A stretch of 64,000 nucleotides of DNA from Kordia jejudonensis (GCF_001005315.1 NZ_LBMG01000019.1:33364-97363); one strand, 5' to 3'. Shown: positions 54,497 to 63,116, numbered from the stretch's first letter. Notes: generated from the sequence alone by a model not told the origin. Translations and numbers: made by a program.

Positions 54497-55435
54497 CTAT
54501 TTTGATACTGGACTTATAATTTCAACATTGTGAAACGTGATGGCGCCACGAACAACGCTCATAATCACATTTCGTAACGCTTCAATAATTTGCATTTTCA
54601 ATTCACTTTTATGAAATATCAAACTTACCTCACGTGCAGGTCTTGGTGCTTCAAAATGACGTAAATTTTTCTTTTCACTCTCCTTAATATCTAGCGTATG
54701 CAAATACGGAAGCAATGTCATCCCTAAATTTTCATTAGATAACTTAATCAACGTTTCAAAACTTCCACTTTCCAGCTGAAAATGATCTTCTTCAATACTT
54801 TTAGGTGTTTTACACAAATTAATGACACCATCTCTAAAACAATGGCCATCTTCCAACAAAAGAATATCATCAATGTCCAAATCTTCTATCTTTAACTCTT
54901 TCTTTTCATACAAACGATGCGTTTCAGTTGTATATCCTACAAAGGGTTCATAATACAACACGCGCTCTTTAATATGGTCATGTTCCAACGGTGTTGCCGC
55001 AATAGCTGCATCTAAATGTCCTTCGTTTAACCGTTGAATAATATTTTCAGTAGACAGTTCTTCTATTTTCAAATTTACCTTTGGATACTTTTTTATAAAG
55101 GTTTTCAGAAACATCGGTAACAAAGTTGGCATAACTGTAGGAATAATTCCCAACTTAAATTCGCCACCAATAAAGCCTTTTTGCTGATCTACAATATCTT
55201 GCATTCTACCAGATTCATTCACTACATTACGTGCCTGATCTACAATTTTTTTGCCTATTTCAGTCAACTGAATAGGTTTCTTACTTCGGTCAAAAATTTG
55301 AATCTCCAATTCGTCTTCAAGCTTCTGAATTTGCATGCTCAGTGTAGGTTGCGTTACAAATGACTTTTGTGCGGCAAGTGTAAAATTTTGGTGTTCTGCA
55401 ACTGCTAAAACATATTGCAATTGTGTAATCGTCAT
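54497..55435 (-). CDS. oxyR: Hydrogen-peroxide sensor OxyR (LysR family)
   Basis: The 312-residue regulator has the LysR winged helix-turn-helix (TQLQYVLAVAEHQNFTLAAQKSFVTQPTLSMQIQKLEDEL) and a substrate domain with both peroxidatic cysteines at Cys199 and Cys208 in ILLLEDGHCFRDGVINLC. These match E. coli OxyR exactly in number and spacing, which supports the peroxide sensor function. It activates catalase and related genes; none lies nearby. Divergent in neither direction; it ends close to a terminator and may autoregulate through an inverted repeat. Confidence 0.95.
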   Translation of the reverse strand: MTITQLQYVLAVAEHQNFTLAAQKSFVTQPTLSMQIQKLEDELEIQIFDRSKKPIQLTEIGKKIVDQARNVVNESGRMQDIVDQQKGFIGGEFKLGIIPTVMPTLLPMFLKTFIKKYPKVNLKIEELSTENIIQRLNEGHLDAAIAATPLEHDHIKERVLYYEPFVGYTTETHRLYEKKELKIEDLDIDDILLLEDGHCFRDGVINLCKTPKSIEEDHFQLESGSFETLIKLSNENLGMTLLPYLHTLDIKESEKKNLRHFEAPRPAREVSLIFHKSELKMQIIEALRNVIMSVVRGAITFHNVEIISPVSK

Positions 55436-55439
55436 TGGT

Positions 55440-55486
55440 TATAGGTTTGAGTGATAAAAGTATAAAAACTATCAATAAAACCTATA
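55440..55486. promoter_or_regulatory. Long inverted repeat upstream of oxyR, candidate OxyR site
   Basis: TATAGGTTT (55440-55448) and AAACCTATA (55478-55486) form a 9-bp inverted repeat 29 bases apart. ATAG and CTAT tetramers, which OxyR recognises, occur at both ends and between. It lies within 50 bases of the start. Confidence 0.5.
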
Positions 55487-55525
55487 GTGAAAGCAATAAT
55501 TCTTGGATAATTTTATAGTAAATAC

Positions 55526-55553
55526 GAAAAGCGACACATAAGTGCCGCTTTTC
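55526..55553 (-). terminator. Hairpin in the oxyR-DUF2141 gap
   Basis: GAAAAGCGACAC (55526-55537) pairs with GTGCCGCTTTTC (55542-55553) with one mismatch and a 4-base loop. It lies 41 bases past the DUF2141 stop on the minus strand. Confidence 0.65.
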
Positions 55554-55593
55554 TCTTGATTAAAACATGATTTGGTTGATGAAAAAGTAGTTT

Positions 55594-56022
55594 TTACAAT
55601 ACTATTTTTAGTGCAATATCTGTATCTGCAACCATAAACTTAGAAGGTCCAAATTCTGGCGGTCCGTAACTTAACTGATTGTTTGAAGTTCCGTAATCTT
55701 CTTGTGGCATTCCATTTTCTGCAAAATCCATACGTCCGTTGTCGTTTTCGTCGTGTACGCACGTAATTGCATAAGCTCCTTTTGGCACATTGGTAAATGT
55801 AACGGTTACTTTATTTCCTTCTATCGTACTTCCAGTAGCTTGAACTGGCTTTGTTTTCATAAAGGTTTTTTCTGTGTGCAATGCAAATAATACTTTTCCT
55901 TTATTGGTGCGTACTTTGTCAATCGTAACGGTAATAGTTACGCCTTCTGTATCAGAAGTAGCAGTTTGTGCTGTTGCGAAAAAACTTGTGATGAATACGA
56001 TGATTAAGAGTAAATTTTTCAT
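55594..56022 (-). CDS. DUF2141 family exported protein
   Basis: The 142-residue product has a signal peptide (1-18, ending ATAQ) and the DUF2141 core: TITVTIDKVRTNKGKVLFALH, then GNKVTVTFTNVPKGAYAITCVHDENDNGRMDFAENGMPQEDYGTSNN. The small beta-sandwich resembles a transthyretin-like fold; function is unknown. Monocistronic. Confidence 0.9.
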   Translation of the reverse strand: MKNLLLIIVFITSFFATAQTATSDTEGVTITVTIDKVRTNKGKVLFALHTEKTFMKTKPVQATGSTIEGNKVTVTFTNVPKGAYAITCVHDENDNGRMDFAENGMPQEDYGTSNNQLSYGPPEFGPSKFMVADTDIALKIVL

Positions 56023-56265
56023 GATGATTGTGTATTTGATTAATGATTTGTTATTGTTTGATGATTCAAAAGTCTATAGAAAATCACAATGCGCATAAAA
56101 AAAACAACTGAATTGTAATTTTTGAATGATGAATTGTAAAAAATTGAACAAACGTATTACTATTTCTATAATTTGATTGCTAACAAGAAGTTTCATACTT
56201 TGTGAATTTACAATACAACTAATTGTATACATACACGTTATATAGCGTACAAAACCGAACTAATC

Positions 56266-57378
56266 ATGAAACTAAACCGAATATTTTTCGTCGTATTTTT
56301 GGCATTATGTGCCTGTACGAATCCAAAGGAATCCACATATAATGGAAGTCCTGTAATCAAAGCTACCTCAGATTGGACAGCTTACAAAATAGATACCGAT
56401 TGGTATCGCGGACAGTGGAGCATTGCACCGCAAGTAGCACACGATACGCTACAAGTTGTCTGTCATAAAAACAAAGAATCGTTTGAATTTATCACAGATA
56501 TGGACACCATTGCGTTTGACGTATCAGCCAATACAACAAAAGATTTTTATGTGCAGTTGAATGATAGTACGTACGCGCATACCATTATACAAGGTGTTCC
56601 TCTTGAGTCAAATCAATTAAATTTTGATACTTTAAGAAATTCTGAAATACAGATAAAATATCAAACAGAAAAAAGTGCGTTTCTAGAAGAACTAAAGCAA
56701 ACCTATGCCTTAGATTTCATTGATAAAAAGATGACGGATACAGAAATTGTATTAGCTGTACTCAACTGGACAAATAGTCGCTGGAAACATAACGGGAACA
56801 ATTCGCCTTCAAAAAATGATGCGATTACCATTCTTAATGAAGCAAAAGCGGGCAAACAATTTCCGTGTTTTGCCTTTGCGATTGTATTAAAAGATCAATT
56901 GAACACTTTAGGTTTCAACGCAAGAACCGTTTACCTAAAAACACAGGATGCAGCCGATAGAAAAGGTCCTCCAGGACATGTGGCAACCGAAGTTTTTATA
57001 AATGATTTACAAAAATGGGTTTTTATTGACGGACAGTTTAACGTCATGCCAACACTAAACAATATTCCTTTAAATGCTGTAGAATTTCAAGACGCAATAA
57101 ACAATGATTATGATAACTTTACGCTTGAAAGTTTAGCTGCTGAAAAATCTACAAAACGAAACTATGTAAATTTCGTCTATGACTATCTATACTATTTTGA
57201 CACAAGTTTAGATCATCGCTATGAAAAAGACCAAAGACATACCATTGCTGAAAAACAGTCTATAATGTTGGTTCCTTTAGGTGCAAAAAACTTAACACAT
57301 ATTGACTTTTGGAATATGAACGTTGATTATTGCGTATATACAAATTCAATTAATGATTTCTACGCAAAACCAAACTAA
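56266..57378 (+). CDS. Transglutaminase-like lipoprotein
   Basis: A 370-residue exported protein with a short lipoprotein-like signal (FLALCAC, Cys16) and a C-terminal transglutaminase-like fold: Cys in KAGKQFPCFAFAIVLKDQL, His in GPPGHVATEVF and Asp in WVFIDGQFNVMP form the predicted catalytic triad. A nucleotide-binding-like N-terminal half (TDWYRGQWSIAPQ) is of unknown role. Such enzymes cleave or cross-link protein amides; the substrate is not predictable. Monocistronic, its end faces the double-glycine peptide gene across a hairpin. Confidence 0.75.
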   Translation: MKLNRIFFVVFLALCACTNPKESTYNGSPVIKATSDWTAYKIDTDWYRGQWSIAPQVAHDTLQVVCHKNKESFEFITDMDTIAFDVSANTTKDFYVQLNDSTYAHTIIQGVPLESNQLNFDTLRNSEIQIKYQTEKSAFLEELKQTYALDFIDKKMTDTEIVLAVLNWTNSRWKHNGNNSPSKNDAITILNEAKAGKQFPCFAFAIVLKDQLNTLGFNARTVYLKTQDAADRKGPPGHVATEVFINDLQKWVFIDGQFNVMPTLNNIPLNAVEFQDAINNDYDNFTLESLAAEKSTKRNYVNFVYDYLYYFDTSLDHRYEKDQRHTIAEKQSIMLVPLGAKNLTHIDFWNMNVDYCVYTNSINDFYAKPN

Positions 57379-57417
57379 ATTCGATATTCGTTGAAGCTAT
57401 ACTTTTGCAACACATAA

Positions 57418-57445
57418 CATAAAGTGAACCGAAGTTCACTTTATG
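57418..57445. terminator. Hairpin between the transglutaminase-like and double-glycine peptide genes
   Basis: CATAAAGTGAAC (57418-57429) and GTTCACTTTATG (57434-57445) are perfect 12-bp inverted repeats with a four-base CGAA loop. It lies between convergent genes, 27 bases past the peptide stop, so it could end either transcript, although T runs are short. Confidence 0.6.
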
Positions 57446-57471
57446 TATCTTATCTAAACTATAGTGTACAC

Positions 57472-57627
57472 TTATAGCGCGCACAACCAGCCTCCAATAC
57501 ATCTTTGATTTCCTGGACAATCGTCATCGGAAAAACAAAATGGTGGATGATAACCTCCATGTACTGATTTTTGTGCAGACTTTTCTAATTTTTTAGTTCC
57601 TGAAATATTCAAAATACTTTTCAACAT
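57472..57627 (-). CDS. Double-glycine leader peptide with four-cysteine core (candidate secreted peptide or bacteriocin)
   Basis: The 51-residue product starts MLKSILNISGTKKLEK, a leader typical of flavobacterial bacteriocin-like precursors, and ends its leader at VHGG (residues 22-25), the double-glycine cut site of C39 peptidase exporters. The 26-residue core starts YHPPFCFSDDDC and has four cysteines at positions 31, 37, 43 and 49 (spaced 5, 5 and 5), suggesting two disulfides. It is too short to be called by length alone but has a good start, leader and core, and a hairpin follows. No C39 exporter, maturation enzyme or immunity gene lies within this window, so the transporter must be elsewhere. 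Confidence 0.72.
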   Translation of the reverse strand: MLKSILNISGTKKLEKSAQKSVHGGYHPPFCFSDDDCPGNQRCIGGWLCAL

Positions 57628-58064
57628 ACATTTAATGATTTAGTGTTAACAATACTTAAATATAGCGAATAGTATGATGAGTAATGTACGGAAAAACCGT
57701 AGTAATTATCTGTTTCATTGTAAGTTAGATGCATATTCCTATCAAGCTTAAAACGTTTTGTGATCTATCCAAAAGATGGCAAGATCATTTATAGATCAAA
57801 AAAAGTAAAAGTTTCGGGAACCTTTCAAAAAAATCATGCGTCTATATAAGTGTAAGGTTTCGTGAAAATATAAATTGAGTTTTACCAGTATTGTTCACAT
57901 TGTGGCTCAGTTTTTCACATAAAAATTAGCGCTCAACTTTACGGTATATGATTATTTAGGTTAGACTATTCATACACAACAAAACAATTTACTATGGACA
58001 ATGTATATAGTGTATGAAGTACAAGAAGCGAGTTTCGACTCGCTTTTTTTACGCTTTAAATTTC
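57628..58064. other. Intergenic gap with an orphan terminator
   Basis: No convincing gene. The last 40 bases hold AAGCGAGT (58026-58033) and ACTCGCTT (58038-58045) with a stable TTCG loop and a T run to 58050, on the plus strand. No plus-strand gene ends there, so a small RNA or unseen transcript may end here. A further inverted repeat of GATCTAT/ATAGATC lies at about 57760-57797. Confidence 0.4.
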
Positions 58065-58841
58065 TCAATAACTTTTCAGCGTCAATCCAAAGGTTAAAAA
58101 TTGATCTTCTTGTTTCTGATCAGCAATAACAATGCTTTCAAACGTATGTAAATAGTTAATTTTAAAGCTCAAAAACTTCCAAATCGGGAATTCGGCACCC
58201 AAATCGGCACGCCAACGGAAATTGTCACTATCTTCCAAGGAAGGCTGAAAATAACTTTCATGGCTCAAAATCACTTTGTCTTTAAACACATGATACTTTC
58301 CATTGAGCCAAACCGTTGCACGCATCGTATTTATCGTAGCATCGCCGTTATAGGCAGCTCCAGAACGATTGAAATTGGTTTCATCAAACGTAGTATGTTC
58401 AAATTCGCTTGTGAGAGAAACTTTGAGCCAACGCTTTTTATTCGTTAAAATTTGATATGTCACTCCAGCACCAACCAAATAACGAATGTCAATCTTTCTA
58501 CGGAAGTTTGTACTCACAAATGCCAACGCCAACGGATAAAATCTGCGTTCAGGATTCAGGTATAAAAAATTCAAACTTAACACATCTTCATCTGCTTTTT
58601 CCTTTCCAAATTCTTGATAAATGTAGGAGTTTTGCGTTTTAAAAACCCATTTTTTAAATGGTTTGAAACTGAAGTCCGATTTTGCTCTGAAAATGACCGT
58701 TTGCACATTTCCTCCTTGCCAAAAACCTGTGAGCGAAAGATCGGCTTTTACACGCAATGTGTCACTTTCGTTAATTTGGGCACATAGGAAAATTGGAAAG
58801 ATTAAGAAACAATATATAAGCTGTCTCATACGCGTTTTCAT
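58065..58841 (-). CDS. DUF481 family outer membrane protein
   Basis: A 258-residue exported beta-barrel with signal (residues 1-21, ending LCAQ) and DUF481 pattern: LSLTGFWQGGNVQTVIFRAKSDFSFKPFKKWVFKTQNSYIYQEF, then LNFLYLNPERRFYPLALAFVSTNFRRKIDIRYLVGAGVTYQIL, ending with a barrel strand and Tyr. The family occurs in many Gram-negatives (YdiY) and is of unknown function. Monocistronic. Confidence 0.85.
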   Translation of the reverse strand: MKTRMRQLIYCFLIFPIFLCAQINESDTLRVKADLSLTGFWQGGNVQTVIFRAKSDFSFKPFKKWVFKTQNSYIYQEFGKEKADEDVLSLNFLYLNPERRFYPLALAFVSTNFRRKIDIRYLVGAGVTYQILTNKKRWLKVSLTSEFEHTTFDETNFNRSGAAYNGDATINTMRATVWLNGKYHVFKDKVILSHESYFQPSLEDSDNFRWRADLGAEFPIWKFLSFKINYLHTFESIVIADQKQEDQFLTFGLTLKSY

Positions 58842-59009
58842 TAAAATTAGTCGTCCATTGAAGCCCGAAATATAATTAATTCTATTTCATGAACAATATC
58901 ACGATTCAAAAAAATAAATATCAAACGTTTTCGCTGGAAAGATCATTGAAAATTTGATCCAACATTAATGAATTCACGCTAAAAATGATTCAAAAATATA
59001 CATATTTCG

Positions 59010-59471
59010 CTATTGAAAAACTATAGGTAAGTTGGTTTTCGGAATTTTCACAATATGATACGGTTGCGTAATCACAGTTGTTGCATTTCCTTGCGGAGAA
59101 ATATCAATGACAGTTACCATAACTTGTGTTGAACTTGAATTTACTTCAATATCCAACGCATGTCCGCCACTTCCTTGTATTTCATCAATTGCAGCGATGA
59201 CGGTAAATGCAGAAAAATCAATTGCAGTTTCACTAAAAGAATCAGAAACAGTATTTACAGCATCAAATAATGTAATAAGTGCGTTCCAATCTGTTTCATT
59301 GGTAATCACAAGATTTTGTTGATTTACACCTTGAGAAGAACCTCCATATAAATTCCCTTTTCCAATAAGTGTCGTTTCAACAGCCGTCATGGTTGACGTT
59401 ACGGAAGCATCTTCCGAACTACAATTGAATAACAAAAACGAAAAAACAATTATCAATATAGAATTTTTCAT
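59010..59471 (-). CDS. PrcB-like C-terminal domain lipoprotein
   Basis: The 153-residue protein has signal MKNSILIIVFSFLLFNC (Cys17) and a beta-rich body matching PrcB_C: the ETDWNALITLFDAVN helix, IDFSAFTVIAAIDEIQGSGGHALDIEV, and TQPYHIVKIPKTNLPIVF. In Treponema PrcB helps assemble the dentilisin protease complex; here no protease gene is adjacent, so the role is unknown. Monocistronic. Confidence 0.8.
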   Translation of the reverse strand: MKNSILIIVFSFLLFNCSSEDASVTSTMTAVETTLIGKGNLYGGSSQGVNQQNLVITNETDWNALITLFDAVNTVSDSFSETAIDFSAFTVIAAIDEIQGSGGHALDIEVNSSSTQVMVTVIDISPQGNATTVITQPYHIVKIPKTNLPIVFQ

Positions 59472-59894
59472 AATACAGGTTTTAATATATAATTAAAAGA
59501 TACAATTTTCTCAGAAAGTTGCGTCACGTAAGTCAAAATTTATGATAAAACTTTATTCAGCACAAAATTTTCATAAGTATTAAATTTCATTGGAAAATCA
59601 ACATTGCCAATAATTTTATAACTTCCAAACATTACAGTTTCAATGTATTCAAATACATGAATCTAAACGCATTGTAATCATCAATTACAATTCATCCTGA
59701 AATAACAACAATTCAGTAGTTTCTTTTTTCCCAACATGCGCTTTTGTGAGATATTTGAATCATCAATCAAAAACAATTCATCAAATCAATCAAAAAATGA
59801 TCAGTATCGTATTTATCATCATTCAAAATTTTGCGGCGTATATAGCGGCAATCTTGTAAACAACAGCAATCATTAATTAGAAAACATCATCGAC
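59472..59894. other. Intergenic gap
   Basis: About 420 bases with no good gene. A 46-codon frame from 59733 has poor composition. I see no hairpin with T run and no TAnnTTTG box; function unknown. Confidence 0.4.
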
Positions 59895-60521
59895 ATGAAA
59901 AAAGTACTTGTAATTTTAAGTTTTATTTGTTTCGCATTCACTGTAAATGCACAAACGAAGTATGAAAAAGGAATGCAAAAAGCATTTGAATTGTTGCAAC
60001 AAAACAAAGGTACAGAAGCAGCAAATTTATTCGAACGCATCGCAGAAGCAACACCAAATGAATGGTTGCCATCGTATTATGCTGCGCAAATAAACATCAT
60101 GAGTGGATTTGCAATTAAAGACAAAAGCAAACTGACGCAACAACTTGACAAAGCGCAGAAACAACTAGATCGTGCTTCAAGCATTTCGCCAAACAATCCA
60201 GAAATCATGGTCATGCAAGCAATGTTATACACAGTTTGGGTAGCCTTTGATGGCGCAACCTACGGAATGAAATATGGCGCAAAAGTTGCCGAAATTTACG
60301 CAAAAGCGCATGCCATTGACAAAGACAATCCGCGTGTATTATTGTGTAAAAACGAATGGGATATGGGAAGCGCAAAATATTTTGGAAAAGATACCGCTCC
60401 GTATTGTGAAGCGTTTCAGACCGCTTTAGAAAAGTTTGAAACATATGAAGCGCCAAGCAAACTACATCCAAGTTGGGGAAAAGACCGTGTGGAATATTTA
60501 ATTGCAGAATGTAAAAAGTAA
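59895..60521 (+). CDS. Exported protein with TPR-like helices
   Basis: The 208-residue protein has a signal peptide (1-19, ending TVNAQ) and helical repeats: KGMQKAFELLQQNKGTEAANLFERIAEATPNEWLPSYYAAQIN, then QLDKAQKQLDRASSISPNNPEIMVMQAMLY and AEIYAKAHAIDKDNPRVLLCKNEW. This is a TPR-like solenoid of about four units. It lies directly before the LytS/LytTR cluster, but a separate promoter follows it, so the link is weak. Confidence 0.7.
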   Translation: MKKVLVILSFICFAFTVNAQTKYEKGMQKAFELLQQNKGTEAANLFERIAEATPNEWLPSYYAAQINIMSGFAIKDKSKLTQQLDKAQKQLDRASSISPNNPEIMVMQAMLYTVWVAFDGATYGMKYGAKVAEIYAKAHAIDKDNPRVLLCKNEWDMGSAKYFGKDTAPYCEAFQTALEKFETYEAPSKLHPSWGKDRVEYLIAECKK

Positions 60522-60547
60522 GCAGTAAACGTTCAAAAAATCATTAG

Positions 60548-60555
60548 TATATTTG
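60548..60555 (+). promoter_or_regulatory. -7 promoter box of the LytS-2TM cluster
   Basis: TATATTTG is a full match, 27 bases before the ATG at 60583. It overlaps an in-frame TTG, arguing against an upstream start. Confidence 0.6.
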
Positions 60556-60582
60556 AGGGAAGCCATAAAACAATTCATAAAA

Positions 60583-61944
60583 ATGAAAGAATTTATCAGA
60601 GTAGTTAGTGTCGGAGTTATCATAGCAGTATTGCTACTTGGCGTAGATTTAATATTCAGATATACTGATGGTGTTACAATTAAAATAAACCTGCAATTAC
60701 TCATAAATTTCGGCTATTACTGTATGTATTCCGTAGCTATTAGTATTGTAAATTCATATTTCTTTGAATACATCAATCATAGAGTAATTTGGACAAATGC
60801 CAACAAGAAATATCGATTGCTTATCGGAATTGTAGGTTCAATTGTATTGACCATCGTGACGGTTTTTTTAGTACGAATGCTGCAAGAAATAGGAATTGAA
60901 GGAAAATCGTATAATGAATTTATTCAAACTGAAAGTTCAGCGTTTTATTTCAGAGTATTACTAATTACGATTGTATTTTCAGTGTTCTTTCATGCATTGT
61001 ATTTCTACAAAGAATTACAAAAGAAGAAAGTTACGGAACAAAAAATCATTGCAGGAACGGCTTCCGCACAGTTTGATGCTTTAAAAAATCAGTTAGATCC
61101 ACATTTTCTGTTTAATAGTTTAAATGTGTTAAGTTCACTAATTGATGAAAATCCGCGTCAAGCACAAAAATTCACTTCCGGATTATCCAAAGTGTACAGA
61201 TATGTTTTAGAACAAAAAAACAAAGAATTAGTTACGGTTGATGAAGAGTTTACGTTCGCAAAAACCTATATGAGTTTGTTGAAAATGCGTTTTGAAGACA
61301 GTATTATTTTTGAAATTCCTGAAAAGGCAAGCAACCCAGAAAGTAGAGTAGTGCCATTGTCATTACAATTACTGTTAGAAAATGCTGTGAAACACAATAT
61401 GGTAACGCCAGCAAAGCCGTTGCACATAAAAATATATGAAGATGGCGGGAATTTAATCATACAAAACAACCTGCAAGAAAAACAAATTGTAAAAAAGAGT
61501 AGTGGCGTAGGACTGAACAATATCAAACAACGATATGACTTGCTTACAGAGCGCCAAGTATACATTAACAAATCAGCGTCGGATTTTCAAGTAGCAATTC
61601 CGATGCTCACAAAACAAGTAGAAATTATGAGAAATAGAGCCATAGGAACAGGAGAAGATGAACTAGACGATCAATACTTAAAAGCGCGTCAACACGTAGA
61701 AAAATTAAAAGAATTTTACTATAATTTGATGTCATACTGTCTAGTAATTCCATTTTTGATCTTTATAAACTTACGAACGGTACCACAATTCCATTGGTTT
61801 TGGTTTCCAATGTTTGGGTGGGGAATTGGATTAGCTTTTCATGCCATGAGCGTGTATTTTGAAGATGGACGTTTTGGAAAAAACTGGGAAGAGCGTAAAA
61901 TAAAAGAATACATGGAACAAGAAGAACGTAAACGATGGAACTAA
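60583..61944 (+). CDS. LytS-type sensor histidine kinase fused to a 2TM domain
   Basis: The 453-residue kinase has four membrane helices in the first 140 residues, then the His_kinase family H box FDALKNQLDPHFLFNSLNVL (His174), HATPase with LLENAVKHNM and GVGLNNIKQRY, and after residue 360 a C-terminal 2TM domain with LKEFYYNLMSYCLVIPFLIF, GWGIGLAFHAMSV and WEERKIKEYMEQEE. A 2TM domain behind the ATPase is an unusual order. Two further 2TM proteins and a LytTR regulator follow, so this is a self-contained system of unknown signal. Confidence 0.9.
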   Translation: MKEFIRVVSVGVIIAVLLLGVDLIFRYTDGVTIKINLQLLINFGYYCMYSVAISIVNSYFFEYINHRVIWTNANKKYRLLIGIVGSIVLTIVTVFLVRMLQEIGIEGKSYNEFIQTESSAFYFRVLLITIVFSVFFHALYFYKELQKKKVTEQKIIAGTASAQFDALKNQLDPHFLFNSLNVLSSLIDENPRQAQKFTSGLSKVYRYVLEQKNKELVTVDEEFTFAKTYMSLLKMRFEDSIIFEIPEKASNPESRVVPLSLQLLLENAVKHNMVTPAKPLHIKIYEDGGNLIIQNNLQEKQIVKKSSGVGLNNIKQRYDLLTERQVYINKSASDFQVAIPMLTKQVEIMRNRAIGTGEDELDDQYLKARQHVEKLKEFYYNLMSYCLVIPFLIFINLRTVPQFHWFWFPMFGWGIGLAFHAMSVYFEDGRFGKNWEERKIKEYMEQEERKRWN

Positions 61945-62300
61945 TAGACAACAATACCGTAAAAAAACAGTCTCAAACGACACCGTACGAAAGTGAAGCG
62001 TATTTGAGAGCAAAACGAAGACTAGACAATTTAAAAGGATTTTACAGACATCTCACGATATATGTGGTTGTGAATTCATTTATTACTTGGCAGCAAGTAG
62101 CATCGCAAATAGACAATGGAAAAAGTTCGTTAGAAGCCTTTCAAGATCATGGATCATATACGGTTTGGCTACTTTGGGGAATAGGATTGCTCATACATGG
62201 ACTCAATGTTTTTCTAATCAATGGTATATTTGGACAAAATTGGGAAGAACGAAAAATAAAACAATACATGGACGATGCCGCAACTCGTACACGTAAATAA
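61935..62300 (+). CDS. 2TM domain protein
   Basis: The 121-residue product has the 2TM layout: LRAKRRLDNLKGFYRHLTIYVVVNSFITW, a second helix in WLLWGIGLLIHGLNVFLI, and the ending WEERKIKQYM. It overlaps the kinase gene by 10 bases, so it is translationally coupled. The same domain is fused to the kinase, and its meaning is unknown; interaction between the helices is plausible. Confidence 0.88.
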   Translation: MELIDNNTVKKQSQTTPYESEAYLRAKRRLDNLKGFYRHLTIYVVVNSFITWQQVASQIDNGKSSLEAFQDHGSYTVWLLWGIGLLIHGLNVFLINGIFGQNWEERKIKQYMDDAATRTRK

Positions 62301-62310
62301 TATAAAAATT

Positions 62311-62655
62311 ATGAAAAGGTTACCACCATCAAAGAACTTTAAAAATTATACGGAAGAAGAATTATATCTTCAGGCACGTAAAAAAGTAGAGAAGATAAAA
62401 GGATTTTATGTACACTTTGCAGTATATATTGTGATAAACATAGTGTTGCTTACAATTATTGCTGCTAACATGGATGCAGGAGACAATTTCTGGACATTTG
62501 GACATTTTTCAACAGCAATTTTTTGGGGAGTAGGCGTTGCATTTCATGCACTAGGAGCATTTGGAACGAACCTATTTTTCGGAAAAAACTGGGAAGATCG
62601 AAAAATTAGAGAATACATCGATAGAGAAAAAGAACGCAGTAGCGGTTGGGAATGA
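62311..62655 (+). CDS. 2TM domain protein
   Basis: The 114-residue product is the third 2TM copy here (LYLQARKKVEKIKGFYVHFAVYIVINIVLLTII, then FWGVGVAFHALGAFGTNLFFGKNWEDRKIREYIDREKE). I start at 62311 (MKRLPPSKNF), not 62275, because the extra residues are out of family. It lies 10 bases past the previous gene. Confidence 0.88.
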   Translation: MKRLPPSKNFKNYTEEELYLQARKKVEKIKGFYVHFAVYIVINIVLLTIIAANMDAGDNFWTFGHFSTAIFWGVGVAFHALGAFGTNLFFGKNWEDRKIREYIDREKERSSGWE

Positions 62656-62664
62656 GTCGTTTTT

Positions 62665-63111
62665 AGATGTAAAATGTTAAATGTAAAATTTTATATGTAT
62701 ATAAGCAGTTTCTATTTAAATTAACGAATTGACAAATAACGAATAACGAATATCGAATAAAGAAATTATAAATGTTGAATGCTGAATTTTAAATGTAAAA
62801 GGTAGTTTCGATTCAAATTAACGAATTAACGAATTAACGAATCAACAAATATCGAATATCGAATGTTGAATTTTAAATATAAAAGTACTTTTTAAGACCA
62901 AAGACCAAAGACCAAAGACCAAAGACCAAAGACCCATGACTCAACAAAGTCTAAAAATTTTACGTTTCTATTCAAATCAACGAATCAACGAATTAACGAA
63001 TTGACAAATAACGAATAGCGAAATTATAAATGTTGAATGCTAAATTTTAAATGTAAAAGTATTTTTTAAGACCCAAGACCCAAGACCCAAGACCAAAAAC
63101 CCAATACCCAA
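62665..63111 (+). repeat. Large mosaic heptamer repeat between the 2TM genes and the LytTR regulator
   Basis: 450 bases without a gene, built from repeats: AACGAAT/AACGAATT runs, five perfect GACCAAA units (62896-62930), three GACCCAA units and four variants in phase (63070-63111), three to four copies of an A/T cassette (ATTATAAATGTTGAATGC), and a linker with CAGTTTC and ATTCAAATTAAC. The tract ends 5 bases before the ATG at 63117, as at 34248-34275. Confidence 0.88.
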
Positions 63112-63116
63112 AAACA

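Noticed and set aside
59733..59873. A 46-codon plus-strand frame in a long gap
   Set aside because: Low-complexity Asn/Ser composition, no ribosome site and no leader or domain signature.
62896..63111. Regular repeats resembling a CRISPR array
   Set aside because: Units are 7 bases in direct tandem without unique spacers, no palindromic 25-37 base repeats and no cas genes.
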